64,000 nucleotides of DNA from Streptomyces litmocidini (GTDB taxonomy: Bacteria; Actinomycetota; Actinomycetes; Streptomycetales; Streptomycetaceae). This document shows positions 31,994-40,371 of the stretch, in pieces. Location: contig NZ_BMTQ01000004.1 of NCBI RefSeq assembly GCF_014649755.1, positions 1 to 64,000 of the forward strand, written 5' to 3'. The translations under genes were made by a program, and so were the position numbers. Numbering within the stretch: the first letter of the stretch is position 1; the number at the start of each line of letters is the position of its first letter. The notes under the pieces are model-generated. The model was not told the origin of the DNA. It searched no databases and worked only from the letters and a program-made list of their open reading frames with translations.

Positions 31994-33070
31994 TCAGATC
32001 TCGATGCAGGTGCGGAGGGCCGCGCCGGTCCGCATCTGCTCCAGGGCCTCGTTGACGCCCGCCAGCGGCACCCGGTGGGTGATCAGCGATTCCAGGTCGA
32101 TGCGGCCGGCCCGCCAGAGCGCGATGGCGCGTTCGTACGAGCGGAGCACGTCCCCGCCCCCGTACATCGAGGGAAGGATCCGCTTCTCGTCGAAGAACAG
32201 CTCGAACATGTTGAGCTGGAGGAAGTCGTCGAGGGCGCCCGCGCCGACGACGCAGAGGGTGCCGCCGCGGCGGGTCGTCTCGTACGCGGTGCGGGCGGTG
32301 GCGGACCGGCCGACGACCTCGAAGACGTAGTCGAAGCCCTCGCCGCCGGTGATGCGCTGCTTGGCGTCGGCGAGCGCCTCGGGGGCGACCGCCTCGGTGG
32401 CGCCGAACCGCAGCGCGGCCTCGCGCCGGGACTCGACGGGGTCGACGGCGACGATCTGGGCGGCGCCCTGGAGCCTGGCGCCCTGGATCGCGGAGATGCC
32501 GACGCCGCCGCAGCCGATGACGGCGACCGACGACCCGGCCTCCACCCCGGCGGTGTTGATGGCGGCCCCGAGGCCGGTGGTGACGCCGCAGCCGATGAGG
32601 GCGGCGATGTCGAAGGGGACGTCGTCGGGGATCGGGACGGCGCAGCCCGCGTCGACGACGACCTCCTCGGTGAAGGTGCCGGTGCCGGCGAAGCCGAAGA
32701 CGTCCCCGCCGGGGCGCCTGAAGTTGGGCGTGCCGGCGTTCATGAAGCCGGCCAGGCACAGCTGGGTCTGGCCGCGCCTGCAGGAGGGACAGCTGCCGCA
32801 GGCGGGCAGCCAGCAGAGCAGGACCCGCTGCCCCCGGGCGAGCCCGGTGACGCCGTCGCCGACGTCGAGGACCTCGCCGGCGCCCTCGTGGCCGGGGACG
32901 AAGGGGGCGGGCTGCGGCAGGACGCCGCTCATGGCGGAGACGTCGGAGTGGCACAGGCCGGTGGCCCGCACCCGGATCCGCACCTTGCCGGGGCCGAAGC
33001 CCACCGCCTCGACGTCGTCGAGGACCTCGAGTTTTTCCTGGCCGATCTCGTGCAGTACGGCTGCGCGCAT
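31994..33070 (-). CDS. Zinc-dependent medium-chain alcohol dehydrogenase
   Basis: The 358-residue MDR enzyme has the catalytic zinc ligands (GLCHSD, PGHEGAGEV), the four-cysteine structural zinc loop (CGSCPSCRRGQTQLC) and the nucleotide loop GCGGVG. Similar enzymes of actinobacteria oxidise alcohols with NAD or mycothiol-linked substrates; the substrate is not predictable here. It lies 37 bases downstream of the MaoC gene and 13 bases upstream of the SDR gene. Confidence 0.87.
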   Translation of the reverse strand: MRAAVLHEIGQEKLEVLDDVEAVGFGPGKVRIRVRATGLCHSDVSAMSGVLPQPAPFVPGHEGAGEVLDVGDGVTGLARGQRVLLCWLPACGSCPSCRRGQTQLCLAGFMNAGTPNFRRPGGDVFGFAGTGTFTEEVVVDAGCAVPIPDDVPFDIAALIGCGVTTGLGAAINTAGVEAGSSVAVIGCGGVGISAIQGARLQGAAQIVAVDPVESRREAALRFGATEAVAPEALADAKQRITGGEGFDYVFEVVGRSATARTAYETTRRGGTLCVVGAGALDDFLQLNMFELFFDEKRILPSMYGGGDVLRSYERAIALWRAGRIDLESLITHRVPLAGVNEALEQMRTGAALRTCIEI

Positions 33071-33107
33071 GGTGCGGCTCCCCTCGGGCGATCGGGCGAT
33101 CGGGCGG

Positions 33108-33962
33108 TCAGGCGTGTTCGACGAGGGTGTCGGCGAGGACCGGGGCGTCGTCGCGCTCCACGGCCGTCACCGCCACCTGGACGCGGCCGTCGCCGGCCCA
33201 CATCCGGATGCGCAGGGTCTCGCCGGGGAAGACGATCCCGGCGAAGCGCGTGCGGTACGCGCGGACGCGGGTGACGTCTCCGCCGAGCAGCGTGTCCACC
33301 ACCGCCTTGAGGGTCATGCCGTACGAGCAGAGGCCGTGCAGGATCGGCCGGTCGAAGCCGGCGAGCGCGGCGAACCCGGGGTCGGCGTGGAGCGGGTTCC
33401 AGTCCCCGGAGAGCCGGTAGAGCAGGGCCTGTTCCTCGCGGATCGGCCGCTCGACGTCGGCGTCGGGCGCGCGGTCCGGGAGCGGGAGGCGCTCGGAGGG
33501 GCCGCGGTCGCCGCCCCAGCCGCCCTCGCCGCGGACGAAGATCGAGGCGTCGCTGGTCCAGAGCGGGCCGTCCTCGTCGGCGGCCTCGGAGCGCAGGACG
33601 AGGACGGCGGCCTTGCCCTTGTCGTACACGGCGGCGACGCGGGAGGTGGAGACGGCCCTGCCGCCGGTGGGCAGGGGGCGGTGGAGGGTGATCGACTGGC
33701 CGCCGTGCAGGACGGCGGCGAGGTCGATGTCGATGCCGGGGGCGGAGAGCCCGCCGACGACGCCCATGCCGGCGCCCGCGACGGTGGCGAAGCTGGGCAG
33801 GACGTGGAGCCGGGACTCCAGGGTGTAGCGGAGCTCGTCGGGGTCGGTCGCGGGGACGCCCGCGCCGAGGCCCAGGTGGTAGAGCTGGACGTCCTTGTGG
33901 TCCCAGGAGATCTCGACGCTGCGGGGTTCGGCGGCGACGGCCTTGACGGGGTCGATGGGCAT
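33108..33962 (-). CDS. MaoC-like enoyl-CoA hydratase 2
   Basis: The 284-residue double hot-dog protein contains the hydratase 2 signature YRLSGDWNPLHADPGFA with catalytic Asp and His, at about residue 188, and a more degenerate N-terminal half (VQLYHLGLGAG). It would hydrate trans-2-enoyl-CoA to (R)-3-hydroxyacyl-CoA for the downstream SDR. The ATG has GAGGAG upstream. As first gene of the operon it lies behind a KstR-like site. Confidence 0.9.
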   Translation of the reverse strand: MPIDPVKAVAAEPRSVEISWDHKDVQLYHLGLGAGVPATDPDELRYTLESRLHVLPSFATVAGAGMGVVGGLSAPGIDIDLAAVLHGGQSITLHRPLPTGGRAVSTSRVAAVYDKGKAAVLVLRSEAADEDGPLWTSDASIFVRGEGGWGGDRGPSERLPLPDRAPDADVERPIREEQALLYRLSGDWNPLHADPGFAALAGFDRPILHGLCSYGMTLKAVVDTLLGGDVTRVRAYRTRFAGIVFPGETLRIRMWAGDGRVQVAVTAVERDDAPVLADTLVEHA

Positions 33963-34061
33963 CGGGCTGCTGCTCCTCGTTCCGTGGAAGGCCTCGGCGC
34001 GGCCGTCCGCACCGTCGGCCGCACCGAGGCCGTGCGGGGACCGTCCCGTACGCGCCCGTTC

Positions 34062-34075
34062 TAGAACGCGTTCTA
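34062..34075 (-). promoter_or_regulatory. KstR-like operator
   Basis: TAGAACGCGTTCTA is a perfect palindrome (extended CTAGAACGCGTTCTAG, 34061-34076) matching TnnAACnnGTTnnA, the motif of the TetR-family cholesterol-catabolism repressor KstR. It is 100 bases before the MaoC start. Confidence 0.65.
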
Positions 34076-34124
34076 GGTCGGTGGACCCCCTGTATAGCCG
34101 AGCCGACAGGAGTTGTGAACCCTC

Positions 34125-34139
34125 CTGACGGATTGTCAG
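34125..34139. promoter_or_regulatory. CTGACG palindrome, site A
   Basis: CTGACGGATTGTCAG, followed by AAAC. It shares CTGAC...GTCAG with sites at 42574 and 51417. It lies 49 bases beyond the KstR-like site, and 98 bases before the divergent ABC gene. Confidence 0.55.
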
Positions 34140-34236
34140 AAACCCTGTGGGGCGCGGCACCCGGGACATTTGTCACGGCCAGGTCCGTACATCCACGCCT
34201 GCCGGGCCACGGCCCCCGATTCGTAGCGTCGTCCCC

Positions 34237-35145
34237 ATGAAGAACGAGACAGCGGTCGCCTTCACCGGAGTCACCCGGTCCTTCGGAGCGGTCCGCGCCG
34301 TGGACGGCATCGACCTCAGCATCCGGCGCGGCGAGACCGTCGCCCTGCTCGGCCGCAACGGCGCCGGCAAGTCCACCACCATCGGCCTGCTCCTCGGCCT
34401 CGACGAGCCCGACGGCGGCGAGGTGCGGCTCTTCGGCGACGCGCCGGCCCGCGCCGTCGCGGCCGGCCGGACCGGCGCGATGCTCCAGGACGGCCGCCCG
34501 GTCCCCCGGGTCACCGTCCGCGAGCTCGTCACCTTCGTCGCCCGCACCTACCCGAAGCCCATGCCGGTCGCCGAAGCCCTCGCGCTCGCCGGCCTCACCG
34601 GCCTCGCCGACCGCCGGGTCGACCGCCTCTCCGGCGGCCAGGTCCAGCGCGTCCGCTTCGCCGTCGCCCTCGCCGGCAGCCCCGAACTGATCGTCCTCGA
34701 CGAGCCCACCGCCGCCCTCGACGTCGAGGCCCGCGAGGCCTTCTGGGACTCGATGCGCGGCTACGCCCGGCGCGGCAACACCGTCCTCTTCTCCACCCAC
34801 TACCTGGAGGAGGCCGACGCCCACGCCGACCGGATCGTCGTCATCGACTCCGGCCGCGTCCTCGCCGACGGCACCGGCGAGGAGCTCAGGCGCGCGGCCG
34901 GCGGCAGCCTCGTCGCCTTCGACCTGGCCGGTGGCCCCAGCGAGGGCCTGGACCTGCTTCCCGGCGTGACCTCCGTGGAGATCCGCGGCGACCGCGCCCG
35001 GCTCCACACCGAAGACTCCGACGCGACCGTCCGCGCGCTCGCCGGACGGAACGCGATCCGGGGCCTCGAAGTCGCCCCCGTGTCCCTCAACGACGCCTTC
35101 CTCGCCCTCACCGCGCACGCCCGGCCCCTGGAGACGACCCGATGA
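34237..35145 (+). CDS. ABC transporter ATP-binding protein (exporter type)
   Basis: The 302-residue ATPase has Walker A LLGRNGAGKSTT, Q-loop MLQDG, signature LSGGQVQRV, Walker B LIVLDEPTAALD and switch His (FSTHYLEEAD). It belongs to the DrrA/CcmA-type ABC-2 drug and lipid exporters. TAGCGT seven bases before the ATG, with no ribosome site, suggests a leaderless mRNA. It overlaps the permease gene by four bases. Confidence 0.92.
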   Translation: MKNETAVAFTGVTRSFGAVRAVDGIDLSIRRGETVALLGRNGAGKSTTIGLLLGLDEPDGGEVRLFGDAPARAVAAGRTGAMLQDGRPVPRVTVRELVTFVARTYPKPMPVAEALALAGLTGLADRRVDRLSGGQVQRVRFAVALAGSPELIVLDEPTAALDVEAREAFWDSMRGYARRGNTVLFSTHYLEEADAHADRIVVIDSGRVLADGTGEELRRAAGGSLVAFDLAGGPSEGLDLLPGVTSVEIRGDRARLHTEDSDATVRALAGRNAIRGLEVAPVSLNDAFLALTAHARPLETTR

Positions 35146-35864
35146 TCACCGAGTACGTACGCCTCGAAGTCCGCCGCACCCTGCGCGACACCGGCTTCGC
35201 CCTCGGCGCCGTCGCCGTCCCGGTGATGATGTACCTCCTCTTCACCAACCTCGGCGGCCAGAACGAGGAGGAGTGGAAGACCGCCTCCATGATCGGCATG
35301 GCGGCGTACGGGGCGCTCGGCGCCGCCCTGTCGATCGGCACGGGCGTCGCCGAGGACAAGGGGTCCGGCTGGCTACGGCAGCTGCGGATCACCCCGATGA
35401 GCCCGCGTCAGGTCGTCACCGGCCGCGCCCTCACCGGCTCGGTGGTGGTGCTGCCGTCGATCGTCGGGGTCCTCCTCGCCGGCGGCCTCGTCAACGGCGT
35501 CCACCTGGCGGCCTGGGAGTGGGCCGTGGTCGCGCTCGCCCTCTGGCTCGGCTCGCTCCCCTTCACCCTCCTCGGCATCGGCAACGGCTACCGGTTCACC
35601 GCGCAGACGACCGGGGTCGCGAACATCGCCTGCAACCTGGGCCTCGCGGTCCTCGGCGGCCTGTGGTTCCCGGTGAGCCTCTTCCCCGACTGGCTGCGGT
35701 CCCTCTCCGCGTACACCCCGACCAACCGCTTCGCCGAACTCGGCGTCTCGGTCGCCGGCGGCCACGCCCCGGGCGCGGCGGCACTGGCGGTCATCGCGGT
35801 CTGGGCGGCCCTGTTCGGGACGTACGCGGCGGTCTCGTACCGTCGTTCGGCGAGGACGTCGTAG
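35142..35864 (+). CDS. ABC-2 type permease
   Basis: The 240-residue protein has six hydrophobic segments (about 22-40, 52-70, 100-125, 130-152, 165-185, 210-230) and the ABC-2 pattern RLRQLRITPMSP... (LRQLRITPMSPRQVVTGRAL). It is the membrane partner of the ATPase and starts at an ATGA overlap. The substrate is unknown; the following two-component genes may sense it or membrane stress. Confidence 0.9.
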   Translation: MITEYVRLEVRRTLRDTGFALGAVAVPVMMYLLFTNLGGQNEEEWKTASMIGMAAYGALGAALSIGTGVAEDKGSGWLRQLRITPMSPRQVVTGRALTGSVVVLPSIVGVLLAGGLVNGVHLAAWEWAVVALALWLGSLPFTLLGIGNGYRFTAQTTGVANIACNLGLAVLGGLWFPVSLFPDWLRSLSAYTPTNRFAELGVSVAGGHAPGAAALAVIAVWAALFGTYAAVSYRRSARTS

Positions 35865-35873
35865 GGAGTGGGC

Positions 35874-37034
35874 ATGACCGACAGCGTGTGGGGGCGGGCC
35901 GTGACGGCACGGAAGAAGTACCTGGCGGACCGGGGACCGAGCGGACTGAGCCTCCTCCCCTGGCTGCTCATGGGCCTCGGCGCGCTCTCCCACCTCCTCG
36001 GCGGGGACGCGCCCAACCCGTGGATCGGCGGCCTCGGACTGCTCGCCTTCAACACCCTCTACATCGCGATCGTCTTCCGGGCCTTCGACCGCGGCCGCCG
36101 CGAGGCCCCGCTGACCTGGTGGCTCCTCTCCGCCCTCGGCGCGCTCACCTTCGGGCTCGCCATCGGCTACGGCGGGGACTGGCTGCTCCTCCTCCCGCTC
36201 CTGGGCCTCACGGTCGGCGCGGTGGTCCGGCGGGGCAGGCGGCTGCCCCTGATCGCGTTCCCGCTGGTCGTCGCGGCCGGGGCGGTGACGTTCTGGAAGG
36301 ACGACTGGGGCTCCGTCGGCATCGTGTACGGCACCTTCATCTCGATCATGGTGACGGCGGCGATCCTCGCCCTCGACGAGACGGTCCGGGAGCTGCGGGC
36401 GACCCGGGAGGAGCTGGCCAGGACGGCCGTCGAGAAGGAACGGCTGCGGTTCTCGCGCGACCTGCACGACCTGCTCGGACACACCCTCTCGGTGATCGTG
36501 GTGAAGTCGGAGGTCGTCCGGCGGCTCGCCCCGCGCGACCTCGACGCGGCCCTGGCCCAGGTCGCGGACATCGAGTCGGTGGGCCGTCAGGCGCTCACCG
36601 AGATCCGCGAGGCGGTCACCGGCTACCGCGAGGGCAGCCTCGCCACCGAGCTGGACCGGGCGCGCGACGCGCTCTCCTCGGCCGGCATCGAACCGGTCGT
36701 ACGCCGCTCGGGCCCGCTCCTGGAGCCCCAGACGGAGGCCCTGCTGAGCTGGGTGGTGCGGGAGTCGGCGACCAACGCGATCCGGCACAGCGGCGCCACC
36801 CGCTGCGAGATCGGCCTCACCGGCACCGCCGACCGCATCCGCCTCACCGTCACCGACAACGGCCACGGCCCCTCCGACGCCGTCCCGGGCAGCGGACTGC
36901 GCGGCCTGCGCGAGCGGGTCGCCGCGGCAGGCGGCACCCTTGACTCGGGACCGGCCCCGCGGGGCGGGTTCCGGGTCACCGCGGAGCTCCCCGTGGAGAC
37001 CCCCGCACCGCACGAGGGGGAGCCCACGGAATGA
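35874..37034 (+). CDS. Sensor histidine kinase (NarL/DesK type)
   Basis: The 386-residue kinase has four to five N-terminal membrane spans (about 20 to 150), a HisKA_3 dimerisation domain with phospho-acceptor His198 (SRDLHDLLGHTL) and a HATPase_c domain (ESATNAIRHSGAT, TDNGHGPS, GSGLRGLRERV). It resembles DesK-like thin-membrane sensors. AGGGAG is five bases before the ATG. It is co-transcribed with the ABC exporter and its response regulator. Confidence 0.92.
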   Translation: MTDSVWGRAVTARKKYLADRGPSGLSLLPWLLMGLGALSHLLGGDAPNPWIGGLGLLAFNTLYIAIVFRAFDRGRREAPLTWWLLSALGALTFGLAIGYGGDWLLLLPLLGLTVGAVVRRGRRLPLIAFPLVVAAGAVTFWKDDWGSVGIVYGTFISIMVTAAILALDETVRELRATREELARTAVEKERLRFSRDLHDLLGHTLSVIVVKSEVVRRLAPRDLDAALAQVADIESVGRQALTEIREAVTGYREGSLATELDRARDALSSAGIEPVVRRSGPLLEPQTEALLSWVVRESATNAIRHSGATRCEIGLTGTADRIRLTVTDNGHGPSDAVPGSGLRGLRERVAAAGGTLDSGPAPRGGFRVTAELPVETPAPHEGEPTE

Positions 37035-37636
37035 TCAGACTGCTGCTCGCCGAGGACCAGGGCATGATGCGCGGGGCGCTGGCCCTGCTGCTCGGGATGG
37101 AGCACGACATCGAGGTCGTCGCGCAGGTCGGACGGGGGGACGAGATCGTCGACGCGGCGCTCGTCGCGCGCCCGGACGTGGCCCTGCTCGACATCGAGCT
37201 TCCGGGACGTTCGGGCCTGGACGCGGCGGCGGACCTGCGGGACGAGGTCCCGGACTGCAAGGTCCTGATCCTCACCACCTTCGGCCGCCCCGGCTACCTG
37301 CGGCGGGCGATGGAGGCGGGCGCGGCGGGCTTCCTCGTGAAGGACGGCCCCGTGGAGGACCTGGCCGAGGCGGTCCGCCAGGTGCTGCGGGGCGAGACGG
37401 TGATCGACCCGGCCCTCGCGGCGGCGGCCCTCAGCGCGGGCCCGAACCCGCTGACGGGCCGCGAGCGGGACGCCCTGGCGGCCTCGGTGGACGGCGCGAC
37501 GATCGCGGACATCGCCGCGTCCCTGCACCTCTCGGAGTCGACGGTACGGAACTACCTGTCCTCCGCGATCGGCAAGACGGGCACGCGGAACCGGATGGAG
37601 GCGGTGCGGGCGGCGCGGCGGCAGGGGTGGTTGTGA
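37031..37636 (+). CDS. NarL/FixJ family response regulator
   Basis: The 201-residue protein has a receiver domain (LAEDQGMMRGAL; phospho-Asp54 in ALLDIELPG; Lys in FLVKDG) and a LuxR HTH (LTGRERDALAASVDGATIADIAASLHLSESTVRNYL). It overlaps the kinase gene by ATGA. It probably controls the exporter operon, as in BceRS- or DesKR-type arrangements. Confidence 0.92.
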   Translation: MIRLLLAEDQGMMRGALALLLGMEHDIEVVAQVGRGDEIVDAALVARPDVALLDIELPGRSGLDAAADLRDEVPDCKVLILTTFGRPGYLRRAMEAGAAGFLVKDGPVEDLAEAVRQVLRGETVIDPALAAAALSAGPNPLTGRERDALAASVDGATIADIAASLHLSESTVRNYLSSAIGKTGTRNRMEAVRAARRQGWL

Positions 37637-37667
37637 GCCCTGGGGTTCCGCTTCGGCAGGGCCGGCT

Positions 37668-39101
37668 CTAACCCTTCGTACGCCTCGGCAGCCACACCAG
37701 CATCAGCAGGGCCGCGCCGACGAGGACGGCCGTCGAGACGCGGAAGGCCGCCGCGTAACCGGCGGTGAGGCCGGCCGGGGTGGCGGCCGGGCCCGTGACG
37801 GCGGTCGCGAGCGTCGTCAGGGCGGCGATGCCGAGGGCGCCGCCCATCGTGCGGGAGGTGTTGACGAGGCCGGAGACGAGGCCCGCGTCGCCCGGGGCGG
37901 CGCTGGACGTGGCGAGGGCGGCCAGCGGGGTGGTCGCCAGGCCGATGCCGCCCATCATCAGGATGCCGGGCCCGAGGACCGTCGTCAGGAAGCTGCCGTC
38001 GACGGTCATCGTCGACTGCCAGGCGAAGCCGGCGGCCCCGACGAGCGCACCGGTCACCGCGAGGTTCCGGGCACCGACGGCCGGCATCAGGCGCGGGGCC
38101 AGCTTCGAGCCCAGGACGACGGCGAGGGAGCTGGGGACGAGCGCGAGACCGGCCCGGAGCGGGGTGTAGCCGAGGACGCCCTGCGCGTACGTCGTCATGA
38201 AGAACCACATGCCGAAGGAGCTCGAACCGCACAGCAGGATCCCCACGTTGGCCGCCGACACCGCCCGCGTGCGGAAGAGCTTCAACGGCATCAGCGGGGC
38301 CGCCGTGCGGGCCTCGACGGCCACGAAGAGCGCGAGGAGCGCGAGGCCGCCGAGGAGCGTCAGCAGGGTCGCCGGGTCGGTCCAGCCGGCCGCCTCGGTC
38401 TGGACGATGCCGTACGCGAGGGTGGCGAGGCCCGCGGTGACGAGGACGGCGCCCGGCAGGTCGAGGCGGCGGCCGGTGCCGGTGCGGCCCTCGCGGAGCC
38501 GGAGCAGCGCGCCCGCCAGGACGAGGACGCCCACGGGGACGTTGACCAGGAGGACCCAGCGCCAGGAGAGCAGGTCGACGAGGAGCCCGCCGACGAAGCC
38601 GCCCGCCGCGCCGCCGGCCGCGCCCACCGCCGTCCAGGTGGCGATGGCCCGGGTCCTGGCGGAGCCGGCCGGGACGGCGCCGGTGACCAGGGTCAGGGTG
38701 GCCGGGGAGAGGAGGGCCGCGCCGAGGCCCTGGGCGGCGCGGCCCGCGACGAGCTGCCAGCCCTCCTGGGCGAGGCCGCCGACGACCGAGGCGGCGGTGA
38801 AGAGCCCGAGCCCGAGCAGGAACATCGCCTTGCGCCCGTAGAGGTCGGCGGCCCGGCCTCCGAGCAGCATGAACCCGGCGAAGGCGATCGCGTACGCGCT
38901 GATCACCCACTGCAGTCCTGCCGCCGAGAGCCCGAGGTCGGACCGCATCGACGGCAGCGCCACGTTCACGACGGAGACGTCGAGGACGACGAGGAACTGT
39001 CCCGCGCAGGCGACCAGGACGACCGTCCAGGCGCGGGGGGAGGGAGGGGCGGCGGAGGACGTGGGCGTGGTGACGGAGTCGGTCTGCGGCATGGATGTCA
39101 T
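37668..39101 (-). CDS. MFS transporter, DHA2 (EmrB/QacA) family
   Basis: The 477-residue protein shows 14 predicted spans and the DHA2 features FLVVLDVSVVNVALPSM, GGRAADLYGRKAMF (motif A) and WRWVLLVNVPVGV. Such proton antiporters export drugs and other small hydrophobic molecules. Two ATGs are possible (39101 or 39092). It is separated from the thiolase gene by an inverted repeat, so it is likely its own unit, and it converges with the response-regulator gene. Confidence 0.9.
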   Translation of the reverse strand: MTSMPQTDSVTTPTSSAAPPSPRAWTVVLVACAGQFLVVLDVSVVNVALPSMRSDLGLSAAGLQWVISAYAIAFAGFMLLGGRAADLYGRKAMFLLGLGLFTAASVVGGLAQEGWQLVAGRAAQGLGAALLSPATLTLVTGAVPAGSARTRAIATWTAVGAAGGAAGGFVGGLLVDLLSWRWVLLVNVPVGVLVLAGALLRLREGRTGTGRRLDLPGAVLVTAGLATLAYGIVQTEAAGWTDPATLLTLLGGLALLALFVAVEARTAAPLMPLKLFRTRAVSAANVGILLCGSSSFGMWFFMTTYAQGVLGYTPLRAGLALVPSSLAVVLGSKLAPRLMPAVGARNLAVTGALVGAAGFAWQSTMTVDGSFLTTVLGPGILMMGGIGLATTPLAALATSSAAPGDAGLVSGLVNTSRTMGGALGIAALTTLATAVTGPAATPAGLTAGYAAAFRVSTAVLVGAALLMLVWLPRRTKG

Positions 39102-39138
39102 GGTCGCAGACCGCTTCTGCCCCGTACATACGTCCCTC

Positions 39139-39167
39139 GTAGGTCGCGCCCGGGCCCTCGGACCTAC
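39139..39167. promoter_or_regulatory. Inverted repeat between thiolase and MFS genes
   Basis: GTAGGTC (39139-39145) and GACCTAC (39161-39167) flank a 15-base G+C-rich stretch, overlapping the thiolase stop. It may be an operator of the MFS gene or a terminator. Confidence 0.45.
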
Positions 39168-40360
39168 GCCTTCCGCAGCAGCGTCACCACCGCCGCCCCG
39201 CCCAGGCCGATGTTGTGGGCGAGGCCGACCCGCGCCCCCGCCACCTGCCGGGCGCCCGCCCCGCCGCGCAGCTGCCAGACCAGTTCGGCGGTCTGGGCGA
39301 GGCCGGTGGCGCCGAGCGGGTGGCCCTTGGAGATGAGGCCGCCGGAGGGGTTCACGACCCAGCGCCCGCCGTAGGTGGTGGCGCCGGACTCGACGAGTTC
39401 GCCGGAGGCGCCCTCCTCGCACATGCCGAGCGCCTCGTACGTCAGCAGCTCGTTGACGGAGAAGCAGTCGTGGAGTTCGACGACGTCCACGTCCTCGATG
39501 CCGAGGCCCGAGCGCTCGTACGCGAGGCGGGCGGCGGCCCGGGACAGGGGGCGGCCGACGGCGTCGATGCAGGAGCCGGAGGCGAAGGACTCCTCGGTGT
39601 CGGTGGTCATCGCCTGGCCGGCGATCTCCACCGCCCGGTCCTGGAGGCCGTGTTCGGCGACGAATCGTTCCGACACGACGACGGCGGCGGCCGCGCCGTC
39701 GGAGGTGGGCGAGCACTGGAGCTTGGTGAGGGGCCGGTGGACGGTCTTCGCGGCGAGGATCTCGTCGACCGTGTGGACGTCCTGGAACTGGGCGTTGGGG
39801 TTGTTCGCCGAGTGCCGGTGGTTCTTGGCGCCGACGGCCGCGAGCTGCACCTCGGTCGTCCCGTACCGCTCCATGTGCTCCCGGGCGGCGTTGCCGAAGA
39901 TCTGGGCGGTGGGCGGGGACGCCTCGAAGCCGTGGGCGGCGGCCATGATGCCGTAGTGCCGGGCGACGGGCGAGGCCGAGAAGTCCCCGGCCCCCGCCCC
40001 GCCCCCCAGCGAGCCCCGGCTCATCTTCTCGAAGCCGAGGGCGAGGACGCAGTCGGCGATGCCGCCCTCGACGAACTGCCGGGCGACCATGAGGGCGGTG
40101 GAGCCGGTGGCGCAGTTGTTGTTGAGGTTGTGGACGGGGATGCCGGTGAGCCCGAGCTCGTAGACGGCGCGCTGGCCGGCGGTGGAGGGCTGGAAGCAGT
40201 AGCCGACGGCGGCCTGTTCCACGCGCGCGTAGGGGACGCCCGCGTCGGCGAGGGCCGCGGTGCCCGCCTCGCGGGCCATGTCCCAGTACTGCCAGTCCCG
40301 GGTCTCCGGCTTCTCGAACTTCGTCATTCCGACACCGACGACGTACGCCTTCGTGACCAT
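39164..40360 (-). CDS. SCPx-type thiolase / lipid-transfer protein
   Basis: The 398-residue protein has the nucleophile loop [22 protein letters not shown] and the C-terminal [11 protein letters not shown] histidine motif of the SCP-x/Ltp thiolase group used for branched and steroid side chains. It would cleave 3-ketoacyl-CoA thiolytically or act with a partner aldolase-like DUF35 protein, which is not seen here. GAGGGG precedes the ATG, 11 bases after the dehydrogenase gene. Confidence 0.88.
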   Translation of the reverse strand: MVTKAYVVGVGMTKFEKPETRDWQYWDMAREAGTAALADAGVPYARVEQAAVGYCFQPSTAGQRAVYELGLTGIPVHNLNNNCATGSTALMVARQFVEGGIADCVLALGFEKMSRGSLGGGAGAGDFSASPVARHYGIMAAAHGFEASPPTAQIFGNAAREHMERYGTTEVQLAAVGAKNHRHSANNPNAQFQDVHTVDEILAAKTVHRPLTKLQCSPTSDGAAAAVVVSERFVAEHGLQDRAVEIAGQAMTTDTEESFASGSCIDAVGRPLSRAAARLAYERSGLGIEDVDVVELHDCFSVNELLTYEALGMCEEGASGELVESGATTYGGRWVVNPSGGLISKGHPLGATGLAQTAELVWQLRGGAGARQVAGARVGLAHNIGLGGAAVVTLLRKA

Positions 40361-40371
40361 CGTGCTTCCCC

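Noticed and set aside
32929..35118. A 729-codon minus-strand frame over the ABC transporter gene
   Set aside because: Antisense shadow with no domain; the plus-strand ABC ATPase has all its motifs.
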